The notes below the pieces were generated by a model. The model was not told the DNA's origin. It was given only the letters and a program-made list of their open reading frames with translations, and made no database searches. A stretch of DNA of 45,475 nucleotides from Frankiaceae bacterium (GTDB lineage Bacteria; Actinomycetota; Actinomycetes; JAFAQI01), in contig JAFAZI010000002.1 in the NCBI GenBank assembly GCA_019239875.1, forward strand, positions 1 through 45,475, read 5' to 3'. Positions within the stretch are counted from its first letter, which is position 1. Each line of letters opens with the position of its first letter. Position numbers and translations under genes: made by a program. This document shows, one piece after another, positions 27,281-34,541 of the stretch.

Positions 27281-27550
27281 GGCGGGTTCGCGTCGGGGCT
27301 TCACGTGCCGCCACGCACGATGGCGGGTCTTTTGGGAGAACTGCTTGTCCTGAGAGACGACCCGAAGTGCCTCGCCGATCGTGTCGCTCCAGGTGTTCGC
27401 GTCGATCCAGTCCAAGGCGTGCCCGACCCAGTAGTCCGACCATGGGCGGCAGACGACCTCTTCAACTAGGCGGACCGCCGTCGCGTCATCGAGACCGCTC
27501 TCGGACCTGGGCCGCTCTAGCAACGGCAGCAGCGCCCGAATGTCGTCCAC
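27275..27550 (-). CDS. Small hypothetical protein (left-arm cassette)
   Basis: A 91-residue soluble, charged protein beginning MDDIRALLPLLERPRSES and containing VCRPWSDYWVGHALDWIDANTW. No family recognised. The GTG at 27550 is chosen because TACCGT lies 6 nt upstream, a leaderless arrangement shared with other genes of the array; the track start at 27577 lies inside the L3 element. The stop codon TAG is part of element L2. Confidence 0.7.
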   Translation of the reverse strand: MDDIRALLPLLERPRSESGLDDATAVRLVEEVVCRPWSDYWVGHALDWIDANTWSDTIGEALRVVSQDKQFSQKTRHRAWRHVKPRREPAG

Positions 27551-27556
27551 CGATGC

Positions 27557-27562
27557 ACGGTA
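27557..27562 (-). promoter_or_regulatory. -10 box, leaderless start
   Basis: TACCGT, then GCATCG, then GTG (27550). The same TACCGTGC string precedes the next left-arm gene. Confidence 0.6.
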
Positions 27563-27564
27563 AC

Positions 27565-27599
27565 GCTGGGGCGACACTTGCGAGCGGCACCTATAGTCC
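27565..27599 (-). repeat. Cassette-junction element, left arm L3
   Basis: Minus strand GGACTATAGGTGCCGCTCGC followed by AAGTGTCGCCCCAGCGTT. The ACTATAGGTGCCG part matches the right-arm elements at 30476, 36081 and 41315. Confidence 0.8.
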
Positions 27600-27701
27600 G
27601 TTCTCTAGTGACTAACGACAAGCGCGACGATCATCCCTCGTCGTTCACGGGTCGTCACGGCTGGAAGTATCCACCGAGCTGCGCTAGCCCAGGCGACCGC
27701 T
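27600..27701 (-). other. Apparent gene-less cassette segment
   Basis: About 100 bp between elements L3 and L4 with no ORF longer than about ten codons on the minus strand. It may be a non-coding cassette, an RNA gene, or the remains of one. Confidence 0.4.
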
Positions 27702-27734
27702 CTGCAACGCCGGGACTGTTGGAGAGTCGCTTAC
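27702..27734 (-). repeat. Cassette-junction element, left arm L4 (type B)
   Basis: Minus strand GTAAGCGACTCTCC followed by AACAGTCCCGGCGTT, the type B pattern found on the plus strand at 33739 and 41940. TAA is the stop codon of the 27731-28063 gene. Confidence 0.8.
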
Positions 27735-28063
27735 AAGCCGTCTACCTCGAGGAAGCGGCCCGCTCTGCGACGCACGATCTCGTGCGGGTCCTGAGCCAAC
27801 TCGGCCCTGATCGCCGGATCCAGCCGGCGTTGGGCGGCAACGGCCGCACGCACTCTCCAATCTGGATGGCGAGCAAGCCGCGCCACGATGTCACGGGGCG
27901 AACGCTTTGCGTGGGCCACCCAGTTGGCCATGTCGGGATGACGCTCCAGGACGGCGGCCCACGCCTCGTCTGGCATCTCCATCCATGCAGCCCGCTGGTG
28001 CTCCTCGGGCAAAACGCTACGACGGAGGCGCACCCACTCGTCCGCCATCTCATCCGCATTCAC
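27731..28063 (-). CDS. HEAT/leucine-rich-variant repeat protein (first left-arm cassette)
   Basis: A 110-residue protein. The second half, RLARHPDWRVRAAVAAQRRL followed by DPAIRAELAQDPHEIVRRRA, shows two short helical repeats like variant leucine-rich or HEAT-like repeats, usually protein-binding. GTG 28063 is used because TACCGT lies 7 nt upstream; the longer frame in the track crosses the inverted repeat. It is the cassette next to the recombinase on the left, transcribed away from it. Its TAA stop is provided by element L4. Confidence 0.75.
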   Translation of the reverse strand: MNADEMADEWVRLRRSVLPEEHQRAAWMEMPDEAWAAVLERHPDMANWVAHAKRSPRDIVARLARHPDWRVRAAVAAQRRLDPAIRAELAQDPHEIVRRRAGRFLEVDGL

Positions 28064-28070
28064 CGAACGC

Positions 28071-28076
28071 ACGGTA
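28071..28076 (-). promoter_or_regulatory. -10 box, leaderless start
   Basis: TACCGT on the minus strand, spacer GCGTTCG, GTG start at 28063. Confidence 0.6.
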
Positions 28077-28109
28077 GCGGGCTGGTGGGTCCGGGCGACT
28101 GCGCCAGAA

Positions 28110-28124
28110 CGCCGGTTAGGTCCG
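28110..28124 (+). repeat. 15-bp inverted repeat, left copy (attI-like candidate)
   Basis: CGCCGGTTAGGTCCG, the exact reverse complement of 29092-29106. It contains GTTAGG and lies between the recombinase and the first left-arm cassette. Confidence 0.85.
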
Positions 28125-28187
28125 CGGGGTGGACGATCTTCGGCGCGCCGGGAGGCAGGCTCTCGGCCTGACTGCGGAGGCCCCACG

Positions 28188-29090
28188 ATGACAACGACTG
28201 ACCTGTCCCTGACCACCAGCGACGCGAGCCGATGGGCCGTCGCGGGCTTCTTGGCCCGCTATCGGGAGCCGACCCGATCTGCGTACACGTTGGACCTGCG
28301 ATCGTTCCTGGCGTGGTGCCTGAGCAATAACCGGGACATGCTGCAGGTCAGCCGCGCGGAGCTCGAACTGTTCCTCCGTGACATGGAAGGCCGCGGCTAC
28401 GCGGTCGCGACGATCGCCCGACGATTTGGCACTGTCGCAACGTTCTATAAGTACGCGGTGATTGACGGCCTGATCTCCCACAACCCTGCGGATGCCGTCA
28501 CGCGACCTCGTGTCTCCTGGGAGGGTCAGCGGCGCACCGTCTTGCATCCGCTCGAGTTCGCCGCCATGCTGACGGCCGCGCGAACGGCCGGACCGGTCGA
28601 GCATGCGCTCGTCGCCCTCCTGGGCATGCTCGGACTGCGCGTGTCCGAAGCCTGCAACGCCGACGTCACCGACCTGCGTTACGAGTCCGGCTACGAGCTG
28701 CTGCACATCATCGGCAAAGGCGCGAAGCCCGCCGACATCCCGCTGCCGATCCCGGTGCTGCGTGCGGTCCGCCAGGTCATCGGCGAGCGCACCACAGGCC
28801 CGCTGTTGCGCACTCGCACGGGACGACGCCTCGACCGGCCCGCGGCGGCGCGGATCGTCGCCAGGCTCGCCAAGCACGCCGGGATCAACCACGCGATCAG
28901 TCCTCACGGGCTACGTCGCACCTTTTGCACCAGTGGCCTGATCGCCGGCGTCGCGATCCGCGACATGCAGCACGCGATGCGGCACAGCGACCCCCGCACC
29001 ACGCTCCGCTACGACATGGCCAAGACCAACCTCGACCGCCACGCCTCCCACGCGGTCGCCGCCTACCTCGCCGGCATGAGCACCGGTTGA
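28188..29090 (+). CDS. Tyrosine recombinase of the cassette array
   Basis: A 300-residue tyrosine recombinase. An N-terminal SAM-like core-binding domain (TRSAYTLDLRSFLAWC, residues 29-44) precedes a catalytic domain with Arg151 (GLRVSEA), Lys177 (GKGAK), His240-x2-Arg243 (HGLRR), His266 and Tyr275 (RYDMAKTNLDRH). Only 63 residues separate Lys177 and His240, shorter than in XerD, so the extra helix of integron IntI proteins is absent. It is closest in look to actinobacterial XerD-like integrases. GGAGG precedes the ATG. Flanked by a perfect inverted repeat and by cassettes on both sides, it is the candidate enzyme for the array. Confidence 0.93.
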   Translation: MTTTDLSLTTSDASRWAVAGFLARYREPTRSAYTLDLRSFLAWCLSNNRDMLQVSRAELELFLRDMEGRGYAVATIARRFGTVATFYKYAVIDGLISHNPADAVTRPRVSWEGQRRTVLHPLEFAAMLTAARTAGPVEHALVALLGMLGLRVSEACNADVTDLRYESGYELLHIIGKGAKPADIPLPIPVLRAVRQVIGERTTGPLLRTRTGRRLDRPAAARIVARLAKHAGINHAISPHGLRRTFCTSGLIAGVAIRDMQHAMRHSDPRTTLRYDMAKTNLDRHASHAVAAYLAGMSTG

Positions 29091-29091
29091 C

Positions 29092-29106
29092 CGGACCTAA
29101 CCGGCG
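29092..29106 (-). repeat. 15-bp inverted repeat, right copy (attI-like candidate)
   Basis: CGGACCTAACCGGCG, the exact reverse complement of 28110-28124, starting two bases after the recombinase stop. Confidence 0.85.
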
Positions 29107-29142
29107 CTACACGACGCCTCGATTGCGGCCGATGATGGCTGC

Positions 29143-29373
29143 ATGAATGTCTGGCGGCGCCTCCTCATGGCGCTCCGCTGGTGGTTTGGATTGACCTACT
29201 TGCTGGGGGGCGCTGGCTGCATGGTGGCCGCGATCGTTTGGCTGGCAACTGGCAATTGGGCTGGCGTGTACCTGGCAGGAGGTGCAGTCTCGCTCCTCGC
29301 CTTAGCCTGGCTGATTCATCCGTGGGGTGTGCGCCGTCAGAATCTCGATCAAACTGCTCGCCCTGCTCGGTAG
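29143..29373 (+). CDS. Small two-TM membrane protein (first right-arm cassette)
   Basis: A 76-residue protein with two predicted transmembrane segments (FGLTYLLGGAGCMVAAIVWLA and VYLAGGAVSLLALAWLI) separated by a short TGNWAG loop and a basic C-terminus. No family recognised. It is the first gene after the right inverted repeat and reads away from the recombinase, mirroring the left arm. The stop lies about 10 bp before the next core element. Confidence 0.65.
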   Translation: MNVWRRLLMALRWWFGLTYLLGGAGCMVAAIVWLATGNWAGVYLAGGAVSLLALAWLIHPWGVRRQNLDQTARPAR

Positions 29374-29379
29374 CGCCAG

Positions 29380-29400
29380 CAGTGATGCCGCTCGCGCACT
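29380..29400 (+). repeat. Cassette-junction element R1
   Basis: AGTGATGCCGCTCGCGCAC, sharing AGTGATGCCG with the element at 30476 and GCCGCTCGCG with those at 27254 and 37925. Confidence 0.65.
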
Positions 29401-29409
29401 TCTCCGACC

Positions 29410-29415
29410 TAGGGT
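29410..29415 (+). promoter_or_regulatory. -10 box, leaderless start
   Basis: TAGGGT, spacer TGCGGC, GTG at 29422. Confidence 0.55.
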
Positions 29416-29421
29416 TGCGGC

Positions 29422-29922
29422 GTGTCCTCCGACATTGTCTGCGCGTCTTGTGGCCGCAGCGTCGATGCACACAATCAGCACTACCGATTCACCTTGCCTG
29501 ACCCGGTGCTGGACACCCCCGAGCGTGAGCACGCCGAAGGCACATGGATGAGCGACGCCGATGCAAACCGTTCCGTCCTGTTGCAGGTCCCGAACGTTGG
29601 GCCCTTTGTCCGTGCACTTCTTCCGGTGAAGCTGACCGGGGGCTTCGCGCTCACGTTTGGCGTGTGGCTGGCTGTACACCCGGAAGACCTTCAGCGAGCT
29701 GCGCGAGTGTGGCACCAGCCTGAGTACTCAGATCTCGTGTTGGACGGCTGGCTTGCGAATGCACTGCCCGTGTGGGGTCTTCTCGCGTGTCCCGTGCGGG
29801 CTGTCGTTCGCGTCATGGAACACACGCCCTATTGCTCAGAAAGTGCAAATGCCAAGATGAACTCCGTCCTGACAGACGAATTGCCTCACGACCTCATCTT
29901 GAGCGCGGTCACCACACGTTAA
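29422..29922 (+). CDS. DUF2199-like protein
   Basis: A 166-residue protein beginning with a Cys pair and His (CASCGRSVDAHNQHYRF), then LPDPVLDTPE, and a core with FVRALLPV, FGVWLAVHPEDLQ and LDGWLANALPVWG. This pattern matches my recollection of the DUF2199 family, of unknown function. TAGGGT 6 nt before the GTG supports the start. The TAA stop overlaps the R2 element. It could be an immunity-like or ligand-binding protein; that is speculation. Confidence 0.78.
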   Translation: MSSDIVCASCGRSVDAHNQHYRFTLPDPVLDTPEREHAEGTWMSDADANRSVLLQVPNVGPFVRALLPVKLTGGFALTFGVWLAVHPEDLQRAARVWHQPEYSDLVLDGWLANALPVWGLLACPVRAVVRVMEHTPYCSESANAKMNSVLTDELPHDLILSAVTTR

Positions 29923-29995
29923 TGCCGTTCCTGAACGGTCCCAGCGTTAGGGCGCGGCTGCCTAACGCTTCAGCTCTGCGTTTGGCAGACGCCAG
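29921..29995 (+). repeat. Cassette-junction element R2 (type B with extra hairpin)
   Basis: AATGCCGTTCCTGAACGGTC followed by CCAGCGTTAGG. AGCGTTAGG (29943) and CCTAACGCT (29961) form a perfect 9-bp stem; a second hairpin GCGT/ACGC follows. This is the only element containing GTTAGG and CCTAAC like the recombinase-flanking repeat. Confidence 0.8.
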
Positions 29996-30016
29996 GGCGG
30001 TAGGGACCATTGGCGG

Positions 30017-30454
30017 ATGCATCGAATGTGGGCAGCTGGGGCGGCACTCTGTCTGGCGGTCGGAGGGTGCTCCCCGGCGTTTGACAAGACCTCAACGGTG
30101 CCGACACTCTCGTGCGCCTCGCATGCAACCGAAGCGACGTCGCAAGGGCCGACTACCCGACCAGGCAGGGACTTCGAGCCTCTTACTAAACAGCAGCACT
30201 CGGTTCCGTGGAAGTTAGAAACGATCCGCGAGGGCGGTTGCGTCCTCGTGGTCAGTTACAGCGACGAATGTGACGCCGCATCACGTGTACAGGTCCGCGA
30301 GGGGCCGACTGATGTACTGATTCGCGCGGTAATTCTTCGTAGCACCGGTGATTTGTGCGCATCGTCCCGTCTACGGTTCGTCCTATTGCCCGTACCGCTC
30401 GGTGATCGTCACCTCGTCCACGCCCGCGTCGCGCCGTTATTCAACAACCAATAG
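30017..30454 (+). CDS. Lipoprotein
   Basis: A 145-residue lipoprotein: MHRMWAAGAALCLAVGGC is a signal peptide with lipobox VGGC. The mature part is Thr/Pro-rich, then has QQHSVPWKLETIREGGCVL and three further cysteines. No family recognised. GACCAT sits 6 nt before the ATG, a weak version of the leaderless -10 arrangement. Located between R2 and R3. Confidence 0.75.
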   Translation: MHRMWAAGAALCLAVGGCSPAFDKTSTVPTLSCASHATEATSQGPTTRPGRDFEPLTKQQHSVPWKLETIREGGCVLVVSYSDECDAASRVQVREGPTDVLIRAVILRSTGDLCASSRLRFVLLPVPLGDRHLVHARVAPLFNNQ

Positions 30455-30475
30455 CGTCCGAAGCTGCGCGGATGA

Positions 30476-30547
30476 GAAGTGATGCCGTTCTGCGACGAGC
30501 ACGTGAGCCCGCGCGCCAGCGCGCAGACTATTGGTGCCGGTAGCGGA
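30476..30547 (+). repeat. Cassette-junction element R3 (type A, copy 1)
   Basis: Starts GAAGTGATGCCGTTCTGCGA, contains the CCCGCGCGCCAGCGCGCAG hairpin and ends ACTATTGGTGCCGGTAGCGG. The same roughly 60-bp unit occurs at 34855 and 41315. Confidence 0.9.
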
Positions 30548-30589
30548 CCACTGGCTGGGCGGGATGGCCGGGGCTATCGAGGGTTGCCG

Positions 30590-31483
30590 CTAGCCGACTG
30601 ATATGCCGCCGTTTCCGTGCACGAATTGGTTCTTCCGATGGTGGCCGGCGATTGTTGCGCGACCGATCCATGGCGTGGTTCGGGCTTCGCCGCCCCACAG
30701 CCAGTAGATGTGTCCTGCGCCTACGGCCAGCTGGAAGGGTCCCGAGTGGTACCGCGTTGGTGTCGGCAGCCATGCGGGATCGGCCTTGGTGCCATCGACG
30801 TTGGCTCGTCCGATGGTGCCCCCGCCCTTGTTGTAGAGCAGTTCGCCCCAGTAGACGTGATCACGGTCAGCAGCCATGGCCTGGGGGCAGGACTTGCTGC
30901 GAAGGTGGATGAACCGGGGAGTTAGGTGCTTGCCGTTCGCGAATACGCGGCCGATCGCCGGGCGGCGGGCGCAGCGGCTGAAGTACACGTAGGTGCCGTC
31001 GGTTGCGAGGCCGTCGCCTACGCCGCCTCCGATCTCGGTCGGAGGCACGACGAAATGTCGTCGCGTCCGGTCGCCGTTGAGTCTGCTTCTGCCTATTGCC
31101 CGGTCGTCAAGCCAGAAGACGTGGTGGTTCAACACGGCGATGCCTTGCGGGCCTGGCACCCGCCGAACGAGTTTGCGAGGTCGGCCGCCGTCGACGGGAA
31201 CTCGCCATACCGTGCCTCGATATGCGGCGCGGTGGCCGAATGTCAGGTAGTAGATGAACCGTCCATGGACCTGTGACGCCACCATCTCGTTAGGCACCCT
31301 GGCGGTCACTCGCGACTTGCCGTCCTTGGCGGTCGCGACCGATCTCAGCTGATCCCCGCGCTGGAAGTAGAGCCGCTCGGACCGGCTCTGCGATGACGCA
31401 GCGGATGTAGTGGCCAACACGCAAAGACCGCAGAGAACGGCTATAACCCCAGAAATTGAGGACGTGCGACGAGTCGATAACAC
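30590..31483 (-). CDS. Secreted YWTD-type beta-propeller protein
   Basis: A 297-residue exported protein in a minus-strand cassette. The GTG at 31483 gives a Sec signal peptide (SGVIAVLCGLCVLATTSAAS); the track start at 31732 would put 83 unlikely residues before it. The mature part has repeated blades with YYLTFG, VYFSRCA, HVYWGELLYNKGGGTIGRAN and HIYWLWGG, resembling YWTD/LDL-receptor class B propellers. Likely extracellular binding protein. Upstream on its strand CACAAT lies 6 nt before the GTG. The stop is 42 bp from element R3. Confidence 0.75.
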   Translation of the reverse strand: MLSTRRTSSISGVIAVLCGLCVLATTSAASSQSRSERLYFQRGDQLRSVATAKDGKSRVTARVPNEMVASQVHGRFIYYLTFGHRAAYRGTVWRVPVDGGRPRKLVRRVPGPQGIAVLNHHVFWLDDRAIGRSRLNGDRTRRHFVVPPTEIGGGVGDGLATDGTYVYFSRCARRPAIGRVFANGKHLTPRFIHLRSKSCPQAMAADRDHVYWGELLYNKGGGTIGRANVDGTKADPAWLPTPTRYHSGPFQLAVGAGHIYWLWGGEARTTPWIGRATIAGHHRKNQFVHGNGGISVG

Positions 31484-31540
31484 GCCCACATTGTGCCCGG
31501 CAGTCAGCGACCGCTGAGTTGCTAATGACCCCGAGGCGTA

Positions 31541-31565
31541 TGCAGGTGCCCATAGCGTCCGACGC
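31541..31565 (+). repeat. Cassette-junction element R4
   Basis: TGCAGGTGCCCATAGCGTCC, matching the distal half of type A elements (GGTGCCGATAGCGT). Its outer half has diverged. Confidence 0.65.
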
Positions 31566-31655
31566 GGGGCGGTCGCGACGTGCCGCGCGGGCGCGGCCCC
31601 CTGACGGTCCACGAGTGTGAACGATTTTCGAGTCGACGTGTGCCAACCTGGTCGC

Positions 31656-32633
31656 GTGGTTGGCGGTGTCAGAGTGCGGCGGTCGGGCCTGCTGCTCGTG
31701 GCGATGATTGCCCTTTTAGATGCCTGTGGCACAACGGCATATGGGCCAGTTGGTGCGACGAATAAGGGTCCTGCTCTTGTGTCGGTCGCCGAGGCGCCTT
31801 CCGGTGTCCCGAGGACTTTTCTTGGTGCAGCAGTCCGTCATCAGTTGCGGGTGGGTGAGTACTCGACGTCCAGCGGCCGGCTGGTGGAGCGGGTTCCCGA
31901 AAGCGCCGACGACACCATCGCGCTCGATGGCAGCGGCACGTCGGTTTACACATCGAGCTCCATCTCCAAGCAGCCGTGCTCGACGAAGGTCAACCTAGTG
32001 ACCGGGCATGTACACAAACTGTCGTTCTGCGCGACTGACCTTGCGGTCTCGGCTGACGACCGGATGCTCGCTTACACCGCGATTCGCGATCACCGTCGCA
32101 CGGTTCTTGTGATCCGCGATCGGCGCAACGGACGGCATCATTCTTCATTGGTTTATCGAAACTGCAGAGGCTGCAACAACGCAGTCCTCGGTGAACAACT
32201 AGCGTGGGCGCCAGACGACCGTCATCTGGCCGTCAATTTCGGCTCGACCGCCGCGCTTCAGGCGCTGCACGTGTATCCGGTCCACCACGCCAGACTCGGC
32301 CGACCGGCACTCGTCGCGAACTGTGACGGACGTCAGGAATCGTGCACCGATCCCGCCTACGATCGTCGCGGACGATTGCTTTACACCCAGATTGGCGGCG
32401 CCGAAACATCACCGTGCGAAGTGCGGTGGGCCCACCGTCACCGGCACGTTCTCCATACCTTCGGGCGCTACATCGAGACCGTCCTGGTCGACCATGCGGG
32501 CGACGCCTTCATGTGGAAGAGCGGCAATGTCCACGGTCGCCGACTGCGTACCCATGTGTGGACTCGCCACCGCGTTTACCGCGTGTTTGGTGGCGCACGC
32601 TTTCTCGCTGTTGATCCGCTCCTCTGGTACTAG
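31656..32633 (+). CDS. Lipoprotein with beta-propeller-like (TolB/WD40-type) domain
   Basis: A 325-residue lipoprotein. GTG 31656 gives GLLLVAMIALLDACGT as signal peptide with lipobox DAC. The mature region has repeated strands with ADDRMLAYTAIRDHRRTVLVI, WAPDDRHLAVNFG and YDRRGRLLYTQIGG, typical of WD40-like/TolB propellers, so it may bind ligand at the cell surface. CAACCT is 6 nt before the start. The track start at 31617 would add 13 residues upstream of the signal peptide. Confidence 0.75.
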   Translation: MVGGVRVRRSGLLLVAMIALLDACGTTAYGPVGATNKGPALVSVAEAPSGVPRTFLGAAVRHQLRVGEYSTSSGRLVERVPESADDTIALDGSGTSVYTSSSISKQPCSTKVNLVTGHVHKLSFCATDLAVSADDRMLAYTAIRDHRRTVLVIRDRRNGRHHSSLVYRNCRGCNNAVLGEQLAWAPDDRHLAVNFGSTAALQALHVYPVHHARLGRPALVANCDGRQESCTDPAYDRRGRLLYTQIGGAETSPCEVRWAHRHRHVLHTFGRYIETVLVDHAGDAFMWKSGNVHGRRLRTHVWTRHRVYRVFGGARFLAVDPLLWY

Positions 32634-32734
32634 CGATGAAGGCCACACCAGGTGGCGTGGTGGTTCAAATTCTCAAGAACTACAGACCACTGACGCACCG
32701 GAGGTGGCAAATCCTGCCCGACGCCGGACGGACG

Positions 32735-32760
32735 CTAAGTGCCTGATACAACCGACGGCT
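32735..32760 (+). repeat. Cassette-junction element R5
   Basis: CTAAGTGCCTGATACAACC; the core TAAGTGCC is kept but the following G is T. A possible second half (CACACCAGGTGGCGTGGTGG) lies about 90 bp upstream. Confidence 0.6.
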
Positions 32761-33116
32761 CAGCAGCGGTGACCGTTCAGGAAATAGCCGCCCAGCGCGC
32801 CATCGTAATAACGCTTGGGGGGAGCTAAGCCCTGCTGTGTTGTTCCTGAACATCCTGCGTTGCCGCCACGGTTCAGCCCGTCGGGGAATGGGGGCTTGCA
32901 GCAGTAGTAGCCCTCGAAGGCAGCGCCGGTGCCGGTCGGGACGGCATCGCCCGTGTGCCAAACGACGGTGCCGCTCGGCGAGTCCGCCGTGATCCGTTGC
33001 ATCAGGTTCGTCGACGATGAGGGACGTGAGTCCGTTGCTGGTGCCTGCGACGAGCCGCCGCAGGCCGCAATCGGGAAGGCGAATGAGGCCAGCAGGACCG
33101 TGGATAGTGCCCTCAT
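32760..33116 (-). CDS. Small lipoprotein
   Basis: A 118-residue lipoprotein: MRALSTVLLASFAFPIAACGG is a signal peptide with lipobox AAC, then a Ser/Thr linker and a small domain with YYCCKPPFPDGLNRGG and a cysteine near the C-terminal end. No family recognised. On its strand CAGTCT is 6 nt before the ATG. Its stop lies next to element R5 and its start next to R6, i.e. it is inverted relative to the array. Confidence 0.75.
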   Translation of the reverse strand: MRALSTVLLASFAFPIAACGGSSQAPATDSRPSSSTNLMQRITADSPSGTVVWHTGDAVPTGTGAAFEGYYCCKPPFPDGLNRGGNAGCSGTTQQGLAPPKRYYDGALGGYFLNGHRC

Positions 33117-33141
33117 TGCCTCAGACTGCCACGCCAGACGC

Positions 33142-33176
33142 GAATGCCGTTCCCGAGCGCCCTATTCGGCGCTATG
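33142..33176 (+). repeat. Cassette-junction element R6
   Basis: GAATGCCGTTCCCGAGCGCC followed by CTATTCGGCGCT; AGCGCC/GGCGCT make a 6-bp stem. Counterpart of minus-strand L1. Confidence 0.8.
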
Positions 33177-33201
33177 CATCGCTTGTCGGACCGTGGATTC
33201 G

Positions 33202-33678
33202 TCAACATGAACGCACATGGATGTTCGACCAAGCCGCAACGGCTCCGCTGCCCACCACGACGTAATTGCCGCACGCGAGCGCCGGAACGACGTCGGTACG
33301 AGACTGGCCCGCTGGAAGCGGGTTGTGGTCAAAGAAGACCGCGTGTTTCGTGCTCCATGAAGAGACCCCATGCGGATCACGGGGGTAGTCCCTCGCGGGC
33401 AATATGACAATCGAACTTAGCGTGGCGCCCTGGTGGCCGTCGAGGGCGTACACGTTGTTGCTGACAGTGATTGCGAACTGTGCTCGGCCATGAACTTGAA
33501 CGGTATGTGGCGTCAGATAGGGCGGACGGCCGGTTGCATAGAACCGAATCGCGGTCGCAGGTGCGTCCGGCGTCGGTTTCGCCTGCCCTGGCGCTTTTGG
33601 GTGCGTTGCGGAGCACCCGGTGGCGCAGACAAGAAGGCTCCCCACCGTCGCTGCAGCTAAGCGACCACCTGTCGTCAT
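33202..33678 (-). CDS. Lipoprotein
   Basis: A 158-residue lipoprotein. ATG 33678 gives RLAAATVGSLLVCATGCSAT with a lipobox (ATGC). The mature part resembles a small beta-sandwich: AIRFYATGRPPYLTP, HGRAQFAITVSNNVY, then ALACGNYVVVGSG and a C-terminal Cys that could pair. GAGAAT lies 6 nt before the start on its strand; the track start at 33726 is upstream of this. No family recognised. Confidence 0.75.
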   Translation of the reverse strand: MTTGGRLAAATVGSLLVCATGCSATHPKAPGQAKPTPDAPATAIRFYATGRPPYLTPHTVQVHGRAQFAITVSNNVYALDGHQGATLSSIVILPARDYPRDPHGVSSWSTKHAVFFDHNPLPAGQSRTDVVPALACGNYVVVGSGAVAAWSNIHVRSC

Positions 33679-33738
33679 GTCGGGATTCTCGGCCTTCATT
33701 GTTGGGAAAGCCAACTGGCTCCGCATAAATCGTGACCG

Positions 33739-33772
33739 ATATGCCGTTCTCGAACAGTCCCGGCGCTACAGT
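33739..33772 (+). repeat. Cassette-junction element R7 (type B)
   Basis: ATATGCCGTTCTCGAACAGT then CCCGGCGCTACAG. GTTC/GAAC and GCCG/CGGC form nested stems. Confidence 0.85.
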
Positions 33773-33848
33773 GCGATCGGGGTCGGAGAGGTGTTGGGTG
33801 CATTTCACATACCGCCGACAGGACCGGCTGACCTGCAGTTCTTGCCCT

Positions 33849-34406
33849 ATGTGGCCCACGCGTGACGGCATCAAGGTGGCGCTCTGGACGTTATGCCTGA
33901 TCGCGAGCGCCGGTTGCCTGGACACCAATCCGTATGGCGAGAACATCGATCCCCCACCGAGGTCACTCATTGGGATCGCGCTAAACAACGACGGCGGGCT
34001 ACAAATGTGGACCGTAGCGTGCGGCAGCTCCTTCGGCGGTCCGATCGATGTGTACCTCTACCACGACCACCCAACCGCGCGCGGTCGCTTGCTCTGGCAC
34101 CTCTCGCCTCCTGGAGGCGCACCGCGAGGGACACAACTGACGTTCGACAGCAACGCAGCCGCCAACACGTCAGCGCCCAGATCATCGCCTTCCAACCTTC
34201 ATGCGGAGTTCAACAGACCGCTATGGCAATCGGCTCGGCAATCCGACGACATCCAGATACGGGTAAGCGATCAGCCAATTGGCGGTTTCGCGATAGACGG
34301 GCTGCGAGACGCCGCAACCAGCTACAAATTCCAAGATGGCCGCGACATCGCCCCTGCACGCTTAGGTTCTGAAGCCTCGGCCTATTGCTCGGCGCATAGC
34401 ACCTGA
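33849..34406 (+). CDS. Lipoprotein
   Basis: A 185-residue lipoprotein. ATG 33849 begins MWPTRDGIKVALWTLCLIAS followed by the lipobox AGC; the track start at 33732 would run through element R7 and add 39 residues. The mature part contains RSLIGIALNNDGGLQMWTVA, DVYLYHDHPTARGRLLWHL and a C-terminal Cys. No family recognised. A perfect 12-bp palindrome GGTTCGCGAACC follows the stop. Confidence 0.72.
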   Translation: MWPTRDGIKVALWTLCLIASAGCLDTNPYGENIDPPPRSLIGIALNNDGGLQMWTVACGSSFGGPIDVYLYHDHPTARGRLLWHLSPPGGAPRGTQLTFDSNAAANTSAPRSSPSNLHAEFNRPLWQSARQSDDIQIRVSDQPIGGFAIDGLRDAATSYKFQDGRDIAPARLGSEASAYCSAHST

Positions 34407-34476
34407 GGTTCGCGAACCAGCCTGCGATGACCGATACACGAGCTAAGCAGCGATTACAGCTCACCCTGGGCGGAGA

Positions 34477-34515
34477 GAAGTGCTCGGCGCGCGCAGACTA
34501 TAGCCGATAGCGTTC
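34477..34515 (+). repeat. Cassette-junction element R8 (shortened type A)
   Basis: GAAGTGCTCGGCGCGCGCAG then ACTATAGCCGATAGCGTTCG. It looks like a type A element that lost about 30 bp of the stem and the GGTG of the second core. Confidence 0.75.
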
Positions 34516-34541
34516 GACACTAGCTAGGACGCGGACTGGGT

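Noticed and set aside
27229-27615. Plus-strand ORF of 128 aa in the left arm
   Set aside because: It runs through elements L2 and L3 and antisense to a gene with a good leaderless promoter.
28116-28907. Minus-strand ORF of 263 aa across the recombinase
   Set aside because: Antisense shadow of a clear tyrosine recombinase.
28188-29090. Calling the recombinase IntI and the locus a class of known integron
   Set aside because: The interval between catalytic Lys and His is too short for the IntI insertion, and the elements do not carry the GTTRRRY/RYYYAAC core except in part of R2 and the inverted repeat.
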